Positions 1 to 12,150 of a DNA stretch of 64,000 nt are shown here, one piece after another. Both the position numbers and the translations under genes were made by a program. Numbering within the stretch: the stretch's first letter is position 1; every line of letters begins with the position of its first letter. The stretch is from Cichorium intybus (Eukaryota > Streptophyta > Magnoliopsida > Asterales > Asteraceae). The stretch covers positions 64,349,382 through 64,413,381 of the forward strand of contig CM042016.1 of assembly GCA_023525715.1 (NCBI GenBank). Reading direction: 5' to 3'. The notes beneath the pieces were generated by a model. That model did no database searches. It was not told the DNA's origin and saw only the letters and a list, made by a program, of their open reading frames with translations.

Positions 1-448
1 TTTATATCTGATCACGTTCTGTGATCGTTGCTTGTAAATTCATCTGCGAACATCCTTAAGCCCACTTTATATTCAAGAAAAGTGAAGGAGGTTCTAATCC
101 GTGTCATGATACGGGCGTATATAAATCTGATATTTTTGCCAGTATGAACTTGTTATTGGTGAGCTTGTGGACAGTAGGAACCAGTCAAGAGAATCCATGC
201 TGCAATTATTAAGTAAACTATCTTAGTAATTTTAACTTAGTGAACTAAGTTTCGTGTAAATTCATGCTGTATAAAAGAATGTAATTGATTCATTTCCTTT
301 AAAATATTAAGATATTGAAATTCGATGTGTAAATTCAAGATGAACATGTAACTTTTTGACAAGGCTTTGATGGGAATTACAATAAAATTGTCGTAAATTT
401 TAGGGCAAGACCTTAAGTATGTGTCAGATAAAGTTTTAGTCAGCAGCT
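1..448. other. A+T-rich sequence without recognised gene
   Basis: No coding signal is recognised. About 60-290 shows patchy similarity to 1685-1880 (shared words include AAATCTGATATTTTTGCCA and GAGGAGGTTC or GGAGGTTC), so the Copia scraps between them may sit inside an old duplicated segment. Confidence 0.5.
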
Positions 449-730
449 ATGAGTTGGGATACTTGTAGTGACATTATATTTTTTATGCTGTTGAGAATAA
501 GCTTCAGTCAGACAGTCTTGTGTTTTGTACATGTTCCAAAGGTTAAAAGGGATAAACTTGACAAAAAGGAAATTCATGGTGTCTTTGTTGGGTATAGCAA
601 AAATTTTAAAGCTTACAAAGTTTATCACCCTCAAACTGGAAAATTTGTGATTACAAGAGATGTTCACTTCAGTGAGGATGACCAATGGAATTGGGAAAAT
701 GCACAACAAACCATCAGGCTTTTAGAATAA
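449..730 (+). pseudogene. Copia pol fragment (region after the integrase core)
   Basis: The 93-codon frame contains a run ending VFVGYSKNFKAYKVYHPQTG, then a strand with RDVHFSEDDQWNW. This is the conserved segment that follows the integrase core in plant Ty1/Copia polyproteins (the SH3-like 'VFLGYS ... KGYR' region). Integrase core, reverse transcriptase and RNase H are absent from this frame. The upstream ATG is not a real start, because the homology begins around residue 25. A second scrap of the same kind of polyprotein lies 230 bp downstream at 961-1059, so this is a heavily deleted element. Family assignment is by motif; the lineage within Copia is not determined. Confidence 0.75.
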
Positions 731-774
731 ATCTTTTTGAGGAGGATGAAGCGACATTGCGACAAACAATGGCG

Positions 775-801
775 AAAAAAAAAAAAAAAAAAAAAAAAAA
801 A
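775..801 (+). repeat. poly(A) run
   Basis: 27 consecutive A residues lie between the two Copia scraps. It could be an expanded A-rich stretch or the tail of an inserted retrocopy; no target duplication is visible that would decide this. Confidence 0.8.
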
Positions 802-960
802 TGGTAGATAATTCACTGGTTGGAGGAAAATGATTACTATCAGACATCTATTAAAGATATAATGTGGCTTTAAGTGAACTTGCTAGCCTTAAAGATCCAT
901 CAAATAAAAAATGAAGTAAAATAATTTTTGAATAAAACCCAGATGCAGTCTAGTAAAGTT

Positions 961-1059
961 GATGAAGTACATTATAGAAGCTTCATTGGTTGCTTAAATC
1001 ATCTTACATCAAGTCTCTTATCTCGGTTTATGCATTGTCCAAGTGAAGCGCACTTAAGA
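961..1059 (+). pseudogene. Copia reverse transcriptase C-terminal scrap
   Basis: Thirty-two codons before a TAA read as the end of a Copia reverse transcriptase: YRSFIGCLNHLTSS followed by LLSRFMHCPSEAHL. In intact Copia proteins about ten residues including the 'RPDI' turn lie between these two blocks; here they are missing, which indicates an in-frame deletion. It matches in order the upstream scrap at 449-730 (post-integrase, then RT end), so both probably come from one decayed plus-strand element with most of the RT deleted. Confidence 0.7.
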
Positions 1060-1907
1060 TAAATAGTCATGGTTTATTAGCATATCCCAAGGGTGTATTA
1101 TGTTTCTCATGTAGTTTGTTTCATATTTGGCAGATTGACATATTCTGTCAACGTGTTTTAATTGGATACCAATATTTTATTAAGTTTCTGATGCTACTTC
1201 ACTGTTTTAAATGCAGTGCTTAGGTTTAGTCGGGATATTTAGCCTACCACAATGAAATTTCCGTACAAAAAAAATGTTGATTACTATTTAGTACTTAAGG
1301 TGAGTTATATACGTTACTTCATGTATAAAGTGCAAGTGATAAATCATGTTTATGCATGTGCGAGATTAATGTGTTGGAATTCGCTGTTTATTGCTGCCAG
1401 ACATGTGAAGGCATGCACTTTCAAGGTACAACGTAGTCGATTTGGTGTTGTTTTGACAACCATTTTAGTTAGGGGAAATGAATACATGTTTCGGCGTTCT
1501 AGGTTTCTCCTTTCAATGTGCAATGTTTTAATAAGAAAAAACAATTTGGAAATACAAGGCTGAAATAGAAAACCAAAATGAAAGTAGGATGCTATAATAA
1601 ACACATAAATGAAAGTATTGGATTCGGTCCTGATCAAGTTCTTTAAGTTCATGTGCATATACTTTTTGAGCATCTTCTAGGATATCCTAAACCACATAAG
1701 TAAAGAGAAATGGAGGAGGTTCCATTGTGTGTCTTGGTGCTTCTTGAAATCTGATATTTTTGCCATTATAAACTTTGTTATTGATTTTTGCAGACATTGG
1801 TGTACACAATTTAGAGAAATCATGCTGCATTTATCAAGGATACAAGCACAATATTTGATTTAGTAAAGTGAGTTTCTTATGGATCGATGGACATCTTTTT
1901 AAAAGCT
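1060..1907. other. intergenic, no recognised gene
   Basis: Short open frames on both strands (for example 1252-1563) show no recognisable domain and overlap each other. About 1685-1880 is a degenerate repeat of about 60-290. Confidence 0.5.
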
Positions 1908-1915
1908 GCTGGTAG

Positions 1916-2196
1916 TAGGGGCGGACCCAGAAAAAATGGACACGAGGGGCACCATTTTTTTTCGACAACTATATAATAATAATTTATCCTGGAAAAGTTT
2001 GATAACATTAAAAGTAAATCTGAGTACATTCTAAATGTGGCCTCTTCTATCCTTCATTTTCTAAAACAGGGAACTGAGGAGCACCTTTTTGTTAGACAAA
2101 TGACACCTATATATTTTAAAAAAAAAAATTTCTCTACGGGGTAAAATTTCAGGAGGGACACGGGCACCCCCGGGGTCCTTAATAAGTCCGCCCCTA
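1916..2196. mobile_element. hAT-type MITE, 281 bp, with 8-bp target duplication
   Basis: The ends are a perfect 11-bp terminal inverted repeat, TAGGGGCGGAC at 1916-1926 and its complement at 2186-2196. Both sides carry the same 8-bp direct repeat GCTGGTAG (1908-1915 and 2197-2204). An 8-bp target duplication is the hallmark of hAT transposons. The element is too short to encode a transposase and none is seen, so it is a non-autonomous MITE. The exact flanking repeats suggest a fairly recent insertion. Confidence 0.9.
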
Positions 2197-2204
2197 GCTG
2201 GTAG

Positions 2205-3007
2205 AGGTGCACCATGGCCACAGACCGGCCCAGATTGGTCAAAGCACGGTCCACACGTACAAAAAAGCCTATCCCGAGAGGGTGAAATATAGAACCGATG
2301 TGGACCGGTGGTCTGGACCTGTTTCAGCTCCGGTCCAAAAGAGCCCGATCTTTTTTTAACATTATTTGTTAATGTTAAATTACAGAAAAATGGATCTTTT
2401 TTATTAATATGATAAACATACAAGCGGAAATCTAAATAGATATCTTACAAATACAAATATTAGAGAGGTAAGTTAAAAAAAGTTATAATAGTTGTAGTAG
2501 TAGTGTTCCAATAGTGGGGCCGTGGGGGCATTTGAGTTCGGGAGGGTTCACTTTTAGGAATGCTTTGTATCTGATTGGTATGAGCCGAAATCCTAAAAAC
2601 ACATCACAATTAGATATCTCTCATTGGTGTTAGTACCTTAAATCACAATTCAATTTTATACATCAAATATTGTACTAGAACACTACAAACCATACATCAA
2701 AATTTGACCGAAATGTTATGAGTGCCTTTTCTTTGATTATTCAGTAAGTTACAAAGTTTATAGAGTCCTAAATAATTAGCGATAGCTATAGAGGAGTATT
2801 TAAGTGTGAGATTTAGTGAAAACAACATTTTTCTTGTTGAGCCTATATACTATGACGGAGACTTGTTTTATAGGTTTGATGATGAAATTAGATTTCTAAC
2901 TGACTAGAACAATGCTAGTTCATGATAAGTGTTCAAACTGACTCAATAATTTAATAGTAAGCATGACTATATCTCAGTCGCAATTGATTTGGTGACTATA
3001 ATAAGTC
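2205..3007. other. intergenic, no recognised gene
   Basis: A+T-rich non-coding sequence. The open frames at 2054-2423 are shadows of the hAT MITE and its flank. Confidence 0.5.
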
Positions 3008-3010
3008 TTA

Positions 3011-3746
3011 GGTTATGTTTGGCACGCCACATCTGGCTTGTAAGCTAGTTTTTTTTTTTTTTTTTTTTTTTTTGTTTTTTCCACTTTACATGTTTGGCAG
3101 ACCAAAAACTAGCTTATAGACTAGCATATAAGCTAGCGTTTTACAATGCTACTACGAGTAACGTTTAAAGTAACTTTTTCAAATATTCCAAATTTACATT
3201 TCAATATACTATGTACTACACGTACTGATAAAACATTTATCTACAAATTTGATTTCCACTTTCTTTCAAATCTGACTACTAGGTGATACGCACCAACTCC
3301 CTCCAAATCGCAAAGCATCCCCTCCATCATCGATTTCTATAAATTAGGTCGATTTTCTAGAACTAGCATCATACATTTAGAAGAACAAAACAATCATTCA
3401 ATATCTACTCATGCAAACATTCGGGAGTCACGTCACGAGATGCGAGAACTTCGTGATAATATTGTGCATATGATATGTGATGCAAGAAATTTAAATTAAA
3501 ATCAGAAAACTTTTATTTAATATTTACTTAAATTTAATTTAATGTATTATGTTTTTTCTTATAATATTGGATTAACTTTTAGCATGTCATTTTATTATTT
3601 CCAGCGAGTTTTATAAATTAGTTTTTACCAAGCATCATAGCTAGTTTTTCAGTTCAGCTAGTTTTTCAGTTAGTCGCTTGTTTTCTAGCTACACGCTAGT
3701 TTTTCAGCTGGTAGCTAGTTGTTCAGTTAGTCTGACAAACATAGCC
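3011..3746. mobile_element. PIF/Harbinger-like (Tourist-type) element, 736 bp, TTA duplication
   Basis: The left end GGTTATGTTTGGCA and the complement of the right end, GGCTATGTTTGTCA, form an imperfect terminal inverted repeat. Both are flanked by TTA (3008-3010 and 3747-3749), the 3-bp target duplication typical of PIF/Harbinger. Subterminal regions carry several inverted copies of an AGCTAGTTTTTCAG / CTAGCTTATA motif, usual in such elements. A poly(T) run lies near 3051-3073. No transposase is present. Confidence 0.75.
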
Positions 3747-3749
3747 TTA

Positions 3750-4524
3750 ATCATCATTTTCGTACTCTAAGAAGACCAACTCAGTTCTAACCCTAAGGAG
3801 CATAAGTTAAAGAACATCAAGGTTGATATGAATAAGGACTTGTTGGTTCAAGTATTTTCTCCACCAAATTGAAGATCAAAGCAGTTCAGAACACTAACTG
3901 CCAAGAGTGAAGGACCTTGTGTAATTTGTAAGTTATGAATTCAATAGTAGTCAAACATTAGTTACTTCCTCAACACTTGCCATGATTTTGCAACCGATTT
4001 CATAGGTACTTGTTAGAGAACAAGTATTGGGCTTGACCCGCTTCAAAAATCACTTCTTGGATCGTCGTCATAAGTGATTCTCGAACAAACATAGTATCTT
4101 GGTATCCTTCGACTTGAGATGGATATTAGGGACTTGAGTGTAGGGAGTGTTATGCGTTGATATAATTCAACACTCCTCATTGATCATGTAGATATAAAGA
4201 ATATTATTGGGTATAGTATGAGTTGTACAAGAGGCATATGCAGTCCAGATGTGATTTTTTCCTCTTATACATTGAGAGTAACACATCTAAGACGCCTTAT
4301 TAAAAGTTGAACATACATGAGAATGATTGTGATCTAGGTCTCACGTTCAACATGATGTTTGTGTCAAAGGGATAACTGGTACATCAATTGAGTTGTGAGC
4401 ATTTTATAATTTGATGTTATTGAATGGCACTTCATCGTGTGTTATTTGGAGGCAGTGAAATGTTGCTAGACATTCACCACTATATATATCATTCTATAAT
4501 GCAATCTTGTGCAAGTAGGAGATT
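3750..4524 (+). other. unassigned; possible 3' untranslated part of a decayed Copia element
   Basis: No gene is recognised. At 4512-4524 the sequence resembles a polypurine tract (GCAAGTAGGAGAT) immediately before a TATTGGTT start, like the PPT/LTR junction of Copia elements. No matching 5' LTR was found in the window, so this is tentative. Confidence 0.25.
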
Positions 4525-4820
4525 ATTGGTTCTATTTTCTCAAGAATGATCAAAAAATGATATTGCCAATAACATATGATCCTATAGGGTCACAATAATC
4601 AAATATAGACTCCAACATGATCATTTTAACTAGTGAATTTGATTTATGTTAACTTGATCAAAACTCTTGTATTTATTATTTTATGAGAAAATAGTGTTGT
4701 ATCGTAATTTAATGCATATCGTATGAATTAATTCAAGTGTGTATGCTATTTTTACCAATTAAGTTAAATGATTTAAATAAGTTTGTATAGCTTTGATTTA
4801 ATTTAAAAGTTAAGTTAAAT

Positions 4821-7090
<2,270 letters not shown>

Positions 7091-7091
7091 T

Positions 7092-7173
<82 letters not shown>

Positions 7174-7174
7174 G
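7091..7174. repeat. microsatellite (AT)n / (ATGT)n
   Basis: A long TA run is bordered by TACA and TGTA tetranucleotide repeats. Confidence 0.95.
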
Positions 7175-7246
7175 TTAAAGTTTAAAAGCCTTAATTAACT
7201 AAAGGGGTTTATATTTTATAGAATATATAACTAACTTTAATAAAAT

Positions 7247-7250
<4 letters not shown>

Positions 7251-7322
<72 letters not shown>
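7251..7322. repeat. compound microsatellite (GA)n(GT)n
   Basis: About 32 bp of GA repeat passes directly into about 40 bp of GT repeat. The two overlapping minus-strand frames with HTHT and LSLS repeats at 7199-7447 are translations of this array, not genes. Confidence 0.95.
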
Positions 7323-7324
<2 letters not shown>

Positions 7325-8129
7325 CACTCTCTCCCATCTCTCTTGGTTTACCTCCAAAATTCCCAAGCGAGTGTTGTGAACATGCTTGCATGGAATATTG
7401 ATGACTTCAAGGTGCATGTGTAGTTTTGGAATGTCTATATGAAGCATGCATGCATAAAATGAGAAGTAGTTCTCATTCTTTTACCTTTGTCCGTGAACAT
7501 ACATACATACACACTAATTTCTCACAAGCTAGGGTTGGTTGATGAAAAGATACATTCCATATCACTCTTGAAGACCAAATATGATTTTAGTTTTTAAGCT
7601 TAAGTGTTTGGATTTATATAAGACGTTTACTAGAATAGATTGGTGGATCATTGATATAGAGGAAGTTTAACCAGCCTTCTTGCCTCCTTCATCGTCATCC
7701 AACTCGAGTGCTCACAAAGGCTTCAAAGGTTGTTGTTCTTGAACTTCTATGCCTGCTTATTAATCTTACATGTTCATGGAAATGATCCTTTGGTTAGTAT
7801 AAAATAGCTTTATGTTGTTCAAAATTTACTTTTGCTTCCGTTGCTAAAAATCTTTAATAATTTTGTTAAAAAAACCCAACACTTTTTATATGAATCTCGA
7901 TGTTAAAAAAACTTTAATAATATTGTTACTCGTAGGCTCAAGTCATCGAGGCCCTTTTAGATGGTGATTTACCACCATCTAGAACACATATTGGTTCTTG
8001 GAAGAATTGTACTTGAGTATTATGTAGACAGATCGTATCAAGCCATTGGGGCTCCTTTTGCTTCAAACTTTAATTAAAACTAATACTTATTTAGGATCCT
8101 TAAATTGTCTTTTAAGTGTTGGGTGAGTG
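7323..8129. other. intergenic, no recognised gene
   Basis: Non-coding A+T-rich sequence. I see no domain, repeat boundary or RNA gene. Confidence 0.5.
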
Positions 8130-8554
8130 TTTGTGGAATTAGTTTTGCATTTTGTTTCCTTTACCTTTTCCTTTGGCAAATAAAGAAAATTTTCATGTCC
8201 GACGTCATATGAACCTTCGGATGCCTTCGGAACTTTAGAATTTTCAGAAATAATGTTCTAAGTGTCAAAACTCATTTTAAGCATCAAGTGTTTCTCACCA
8301 ACAGAAGTTAATTTTGCAACTTATGACATGTTGATGTTGATATTTCTTTTTGTTGCAATCCAAACAAATCAAAAACGTGATTTAAATCCTCACATGAGAA
8401 AGATCATTCTAAAATCTATTTTTAAGATATGCATGTGATCAAAATGACTTCATCTATTGGAAAATCATGATAAAGGAAAAAACTTTGATTTTAGATTATG
8501 TTAATCATATCTTCTTGCACTAAAAGATATATGAGAATCGAATTGCAACAATGG
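8130..8554 (+). mobile_element. SIRE-like Copia remnant, spacer after pol (part 1)
   Basis: About 8145-8215 resembles 45864-45930, the stretch that follows the RNase H end of the SIRE-like Copia copy later in the window (both read TTTTGCATTTT..TTTCC, then AAATAAAGAAAATT). I therefore read it as the post-pol spacer of another such element, continuing after the solo LTR at 9541-10935 and into the open-frame region from 18380. The left boundary is not visible and no 5' LTR was found. Confidence 0.4.
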
Positions 8555-8559
8555 TAAAG

Positions 8560-9535
8560 TGACACGCCAGGTCGTCGTGCGGTCAAAAATAAGAAAATAA
8601 AACCTCACTCACACTAGTACAGTGGTAGTCAGGGTCGATCCACAGGAGTTTCGTGGTTAGGACAGGACGATAGCTTACCAACTATAGTGTCACGCTACAG
8701 CCAGAGGGACTAACTTCTACTTTCCCAAAACAATCCAAAAATCTCAGTTCCAAACCAAGTCCAAAACAAAGCATAAACAAAGCTAAACTAAACCAAGTCT
8801 AAACTAAGTTTTCTTACTGAAATCAAAAGTAAGATTCATAATCAGAAACAAACAAGAACAATCCCCAAAGCATTCAAAGCAATAAAGCATAAATAAAGGT
8901 AAATAATGCAAACCAACATGAACTGAATGATTAACTTGATTAAACTCCAATCCAGAAGGTTCAAAACAGTAAACAACGAAATCCAGAAACTTTAACCTAA
9001 TGCTAATGGTTGTCACACCCAGAAACACCAAGCTAAAAGCTTAAAACAACTAAACTAAAACTAAAAGTAGAGTGAAAACATAGAAATACCACAATGGGTT
9101 GCTGAAATCTTGAAACTTGAGTCAAAGTCGCCGTAAGTCCACCTTAGAGTCTGATCTTCGCCTCCAAAATTCGACCTAAAAGCCTCTATTTATAGTTGTG
9201 GAAAATTAGACCCCGCACCGCGCAGATCTGATACCCGCGGCGCGCGTAGAGCCTTATCCCCGTTTTCTCACGGGTTGAATTTCTTCCACCGCCTTATCAT
9301 TATGACATGGCGCGTTGTGCACCCATGCACTCCCGCGGCGCACGTGTTCAGTCGAATTCTTTTGACTTTATCTTCAAACTTCTTCATTTTGCCCGCTTTT
9401 GGTCCTTGTTTATAACATTTCTTTGCAAACAAACAATAACACAAAAAGTGAGAATACCAATGTATAAATGATATAATTTCACCAAGAATAGAGCTTAACA
9501 ACGACTAAAATAGTTGATATTACTAGGCATTGTCA
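8560..9535 (-). mobile_element. solo LTR, 976 bp, with TAAAG duplication
   Basis: The block begins TGACA and ends TGTCA, and is flanked by the identical 5-bp repeat TAAAG (8555-8559 and 9536-9540), as expected for a solo LTR left by recombination. On the minus strand a TATA box (CTATAAATAG, about 9190-9200) is preceded by a GC-rich block with CCGCGGCGCG-type inverted repeats (about 9210-9345), so the LTR is read on the minus strand. A truncated diverged relative lies at about 16558-17292 inside the Tekay-like LTR. Short frames inside have no domain. Confidence 0.8.
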
Positions 9536-9540
9536 TAAAG

Positions 9541-10930
9541 AAACAGACTTCAGAGTGAGGTTACGACTACTTTACAAAGTGATGATATGTGTGATTTTAA
9601 TATCCTTAACATCGTGTTTATCTCTAAGCTCCATGTTGTATTCAACTCGCTTCATCATTTCACTATTCAAAAAGTTTTATACTTCTCAGGATACATACAT
9701 GTTCTGAAGCTTTTCTTCACAAATGAAACTTGCAATGCCTGATAACAAGTTTAAGAATGTTTTCTACTTTTGTTACACAATTGAGCTATATGAAGTCAAG
9801 GAAACGTTTCTGAGAAATCTCGAAATCACCTACAAATGAATTATCTGGTGAAGTTCCAAAATTCTAATCTTTGGATGTGAAATCCAATAAAAGAAAAATG
9901 ACATCCAAAAACAAAAGTCAAAAATCAATTGCCAAATGTGTAATCAAAGATACAGAGAAAAATTGGTACAAAATATGTACTTCAATGCATACTACTCTTT
10001 CTTAAATGAAAATACAATGAGCTCTTATAACATAGTCGAGTACCTTCTAGAGAGTATGAACATCTCAAGTAATCTGTCTTTAATGACAAAGTTTGAGTAG
10101 TGTACAAATCCCAAAGGCTTGTCATCAGGGAAATATATCCAAATACTTCATTTAATGAAATGGGATAAGTTTCTCAAAAATTCTTCAAAGTTTATATCAA
10201 AATTTCCAAAAGTCTTCTGATGCTCAATTCATGAAATATAAATCATTGTTAAATTTTAACATAGTAGTTGCTAATCTTGTTTTAGCAAGGAAATTTTGAA
10301 ACAATAAAACGAAACTCAAAAACTATTGAAAAGGCGAAATTGCAAATAACATCGGGTGGTTAGACTTAACCGATTTTTGACTGATGTTCAATCACACAAG
10401 CTTCATATTGAAATATGGACTTCTAACATGATCTGAATGCCTCTGAATACAAAAATGCTAAATCATGTTTTCATATAAACTTCAAGGATGTGAGGTTCAT
10501 AGTCATAATGCCTTTTCAAAAGAAGATCTTTTTATTGCTCATTGTGATGATTATCATTACACTCACAACATTGATTGCCTTAGTAAATTTCAAAATGAAT
10601 TCTTTCTTATTATCTGAAGGCAATTCAATTTATCATCCAAAGGATTGCATCTACATTTGATTATACACATTACTTTGTCCAATGCATCACTAAATATCTT
10701 CTATGATATGAATATATTTAATGCTTAATGATTGGTGATATTTTTGACACAAATAAATTCAAAACTTTACATTCTTTCATTTAATGGCGATTCATTTAAT
10801 AAATACGGAATTTTGTTTCGATAAATTTCGTAACATCCTATCGAAAAGATTCACAAAATATGGCGGTTCATTTTTGAATTTCAAAATAATCATTATTTAC
10901 ACAGTGACGGTTCGTTTCTGTAGAGTTAGT
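9541..10930 (+). mobile_element. SIRE-like Copia remnant, spacer (part 2)
   Basis: A+T-rich, no coding domain. It lies between the solo LTR and the Gypsy insertion. If both insertions are removed it connects the post-pol spacer with the open-frame region starting near 18380. Assignment rests on position rather than on a conserved motif. Confidence 0.35.
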
Positions 10931-10935
10931 GGGAC

Positions 10936-11723
10936 TGTAACACGCCAAAATCTCAATCATAAAATTTCATTTATACTAAGGTTCCAACAAATCTTTATTC
11001 AGAAAGTAAAATTGTTTCGACATAGTTATTAAACCGAGCGGATATACTCTAATATCCCAACTAAGCTCGTCCAATCACCTAAATCCCACATACACAACAT
11101 ATTAATCACTGACCAAACTCCTATAGACTTGCCTAATGGTCAGACCCAAAATTTGCCACAAAACAAGGGTCAAAAGTAAATTCCTGGTCAAACAGTCAGT
11201 CGCCGCCGTGCGGCTTCTCTCTTTCTGCGTCGCGGACTACCGTTGCATACATACGGGGTTTACCCGAATCCGCGTCGCTGACATAAGCAGTCCGCGTCGC
11301 GGACTCGTAATAATCCGAACTCCCTCTTAGCCCTTAATCAGTACAGCCATCGATTAGGGTTCCTCTCTACACCCTTCCTGGGATCAGAAACTACCCTACG
11401 GTTACTTTCTTATGGACATGCAAGTCCATGCATGTCCATGGTCTAAAACCCTAAGTGTTACAAGTCATCTAAGACTACTAACCAAGGGATAACACCATAT
11501 GACGAGATGAAATGGAAAGTCAGAAGAGTAGATCTTCTTACCTTACTTCTGAAAAATGGAGTGATGCACACGATCCGTTACAAGCATTCTCTCACACCGT
11601 ATCTCCTTCTTCCAATCTCCCAAAACCTTCAAAGCCTTGAAACAGAAGAGCCTCTGCCGAAACCAGTCGCCTCTACTCCAGAAAACCTCCAAAAACACGA
11701 ACCCTAGGGCTGGGACCCTTTAT
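10936..11723 (-). mobile_element. 3' LTR of the Tekay-like element, internally and terminally deleted
   Basis: 10936-11035 matches 16311-16411 and 11032-11723 matches 17346-18038 of the other LTR. The intervening 938 bp is missing, with the join at a shared AACC. The far end, including the TATA box, the start of U3 and the PPT, is also gone: the LTR runs straight into the integrase reading frame at 11723/11724. This copy cannot have promoter function. Confidence 0.8.
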
Positions 11724-12150
11724 GATGCTGCCACTGCACCTTAACTACCCCTATCGTCTTATTTCATAAAGTCTCTATTTTCCTTTCAATGATAGCAACC
11801 AGTCGCTCTAAATAATTCAGACGTTCGTCTACTTGAATATCCTACAAAGGCACTATTGTAGTTTCATCGGTAATGCACTTCCTGAGTTGCGAAACGTGGA
11901 ACGTGTCGTGAATCTGGCTAAGCTGTTCGGGCAACTCCAACCGTTAAGCTGCCTTACCTACTCGTGCAACGATTCGATATGGTCCAATGTACCTAGGGCC
12001 AAGCTTTCCTCGCTCCCTAAAACGAATAACTCCCTTCCAAGGTGACACCTTTAGAAGAACAAATCTCCAACCTGAAACTTGAGATCGGACCGTCGCCTCG
12101 CAATTTCTCTCCCAATTGCATGCTACAGAACGCGTCGAATTGCACAGCCT
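11724..12150 (-). pseudogene. Gypsy integrase C-terminal fragment
   Basis: Read on the minus strand, the frame holds the conserved integrase tail: RRRSDLKFQVGDL, then VSPWKGVIRF, GKLGPRYIGPYRIVARVGK, HDTFHVSQLRKC and finally VVKVQWQH, where the protein stops at the junction with the shortened LTR. The normal end of the chromodomain-type tail (about 20 more residues, usually 'EWTWE...') is deleted. Several stops are present (after GKAA, after VPL, after IETL) and there is a frameshift before SPWKG. In life this part binds the insertion site; here it cannot be functional. Confidence 0.8.

Noticed and set aside
7199..7447. Two minus-strand frames with HTHTHT/LSLSLS repeats
   Set aside because: Translation of a (GA)n(GT)n microsatellite.
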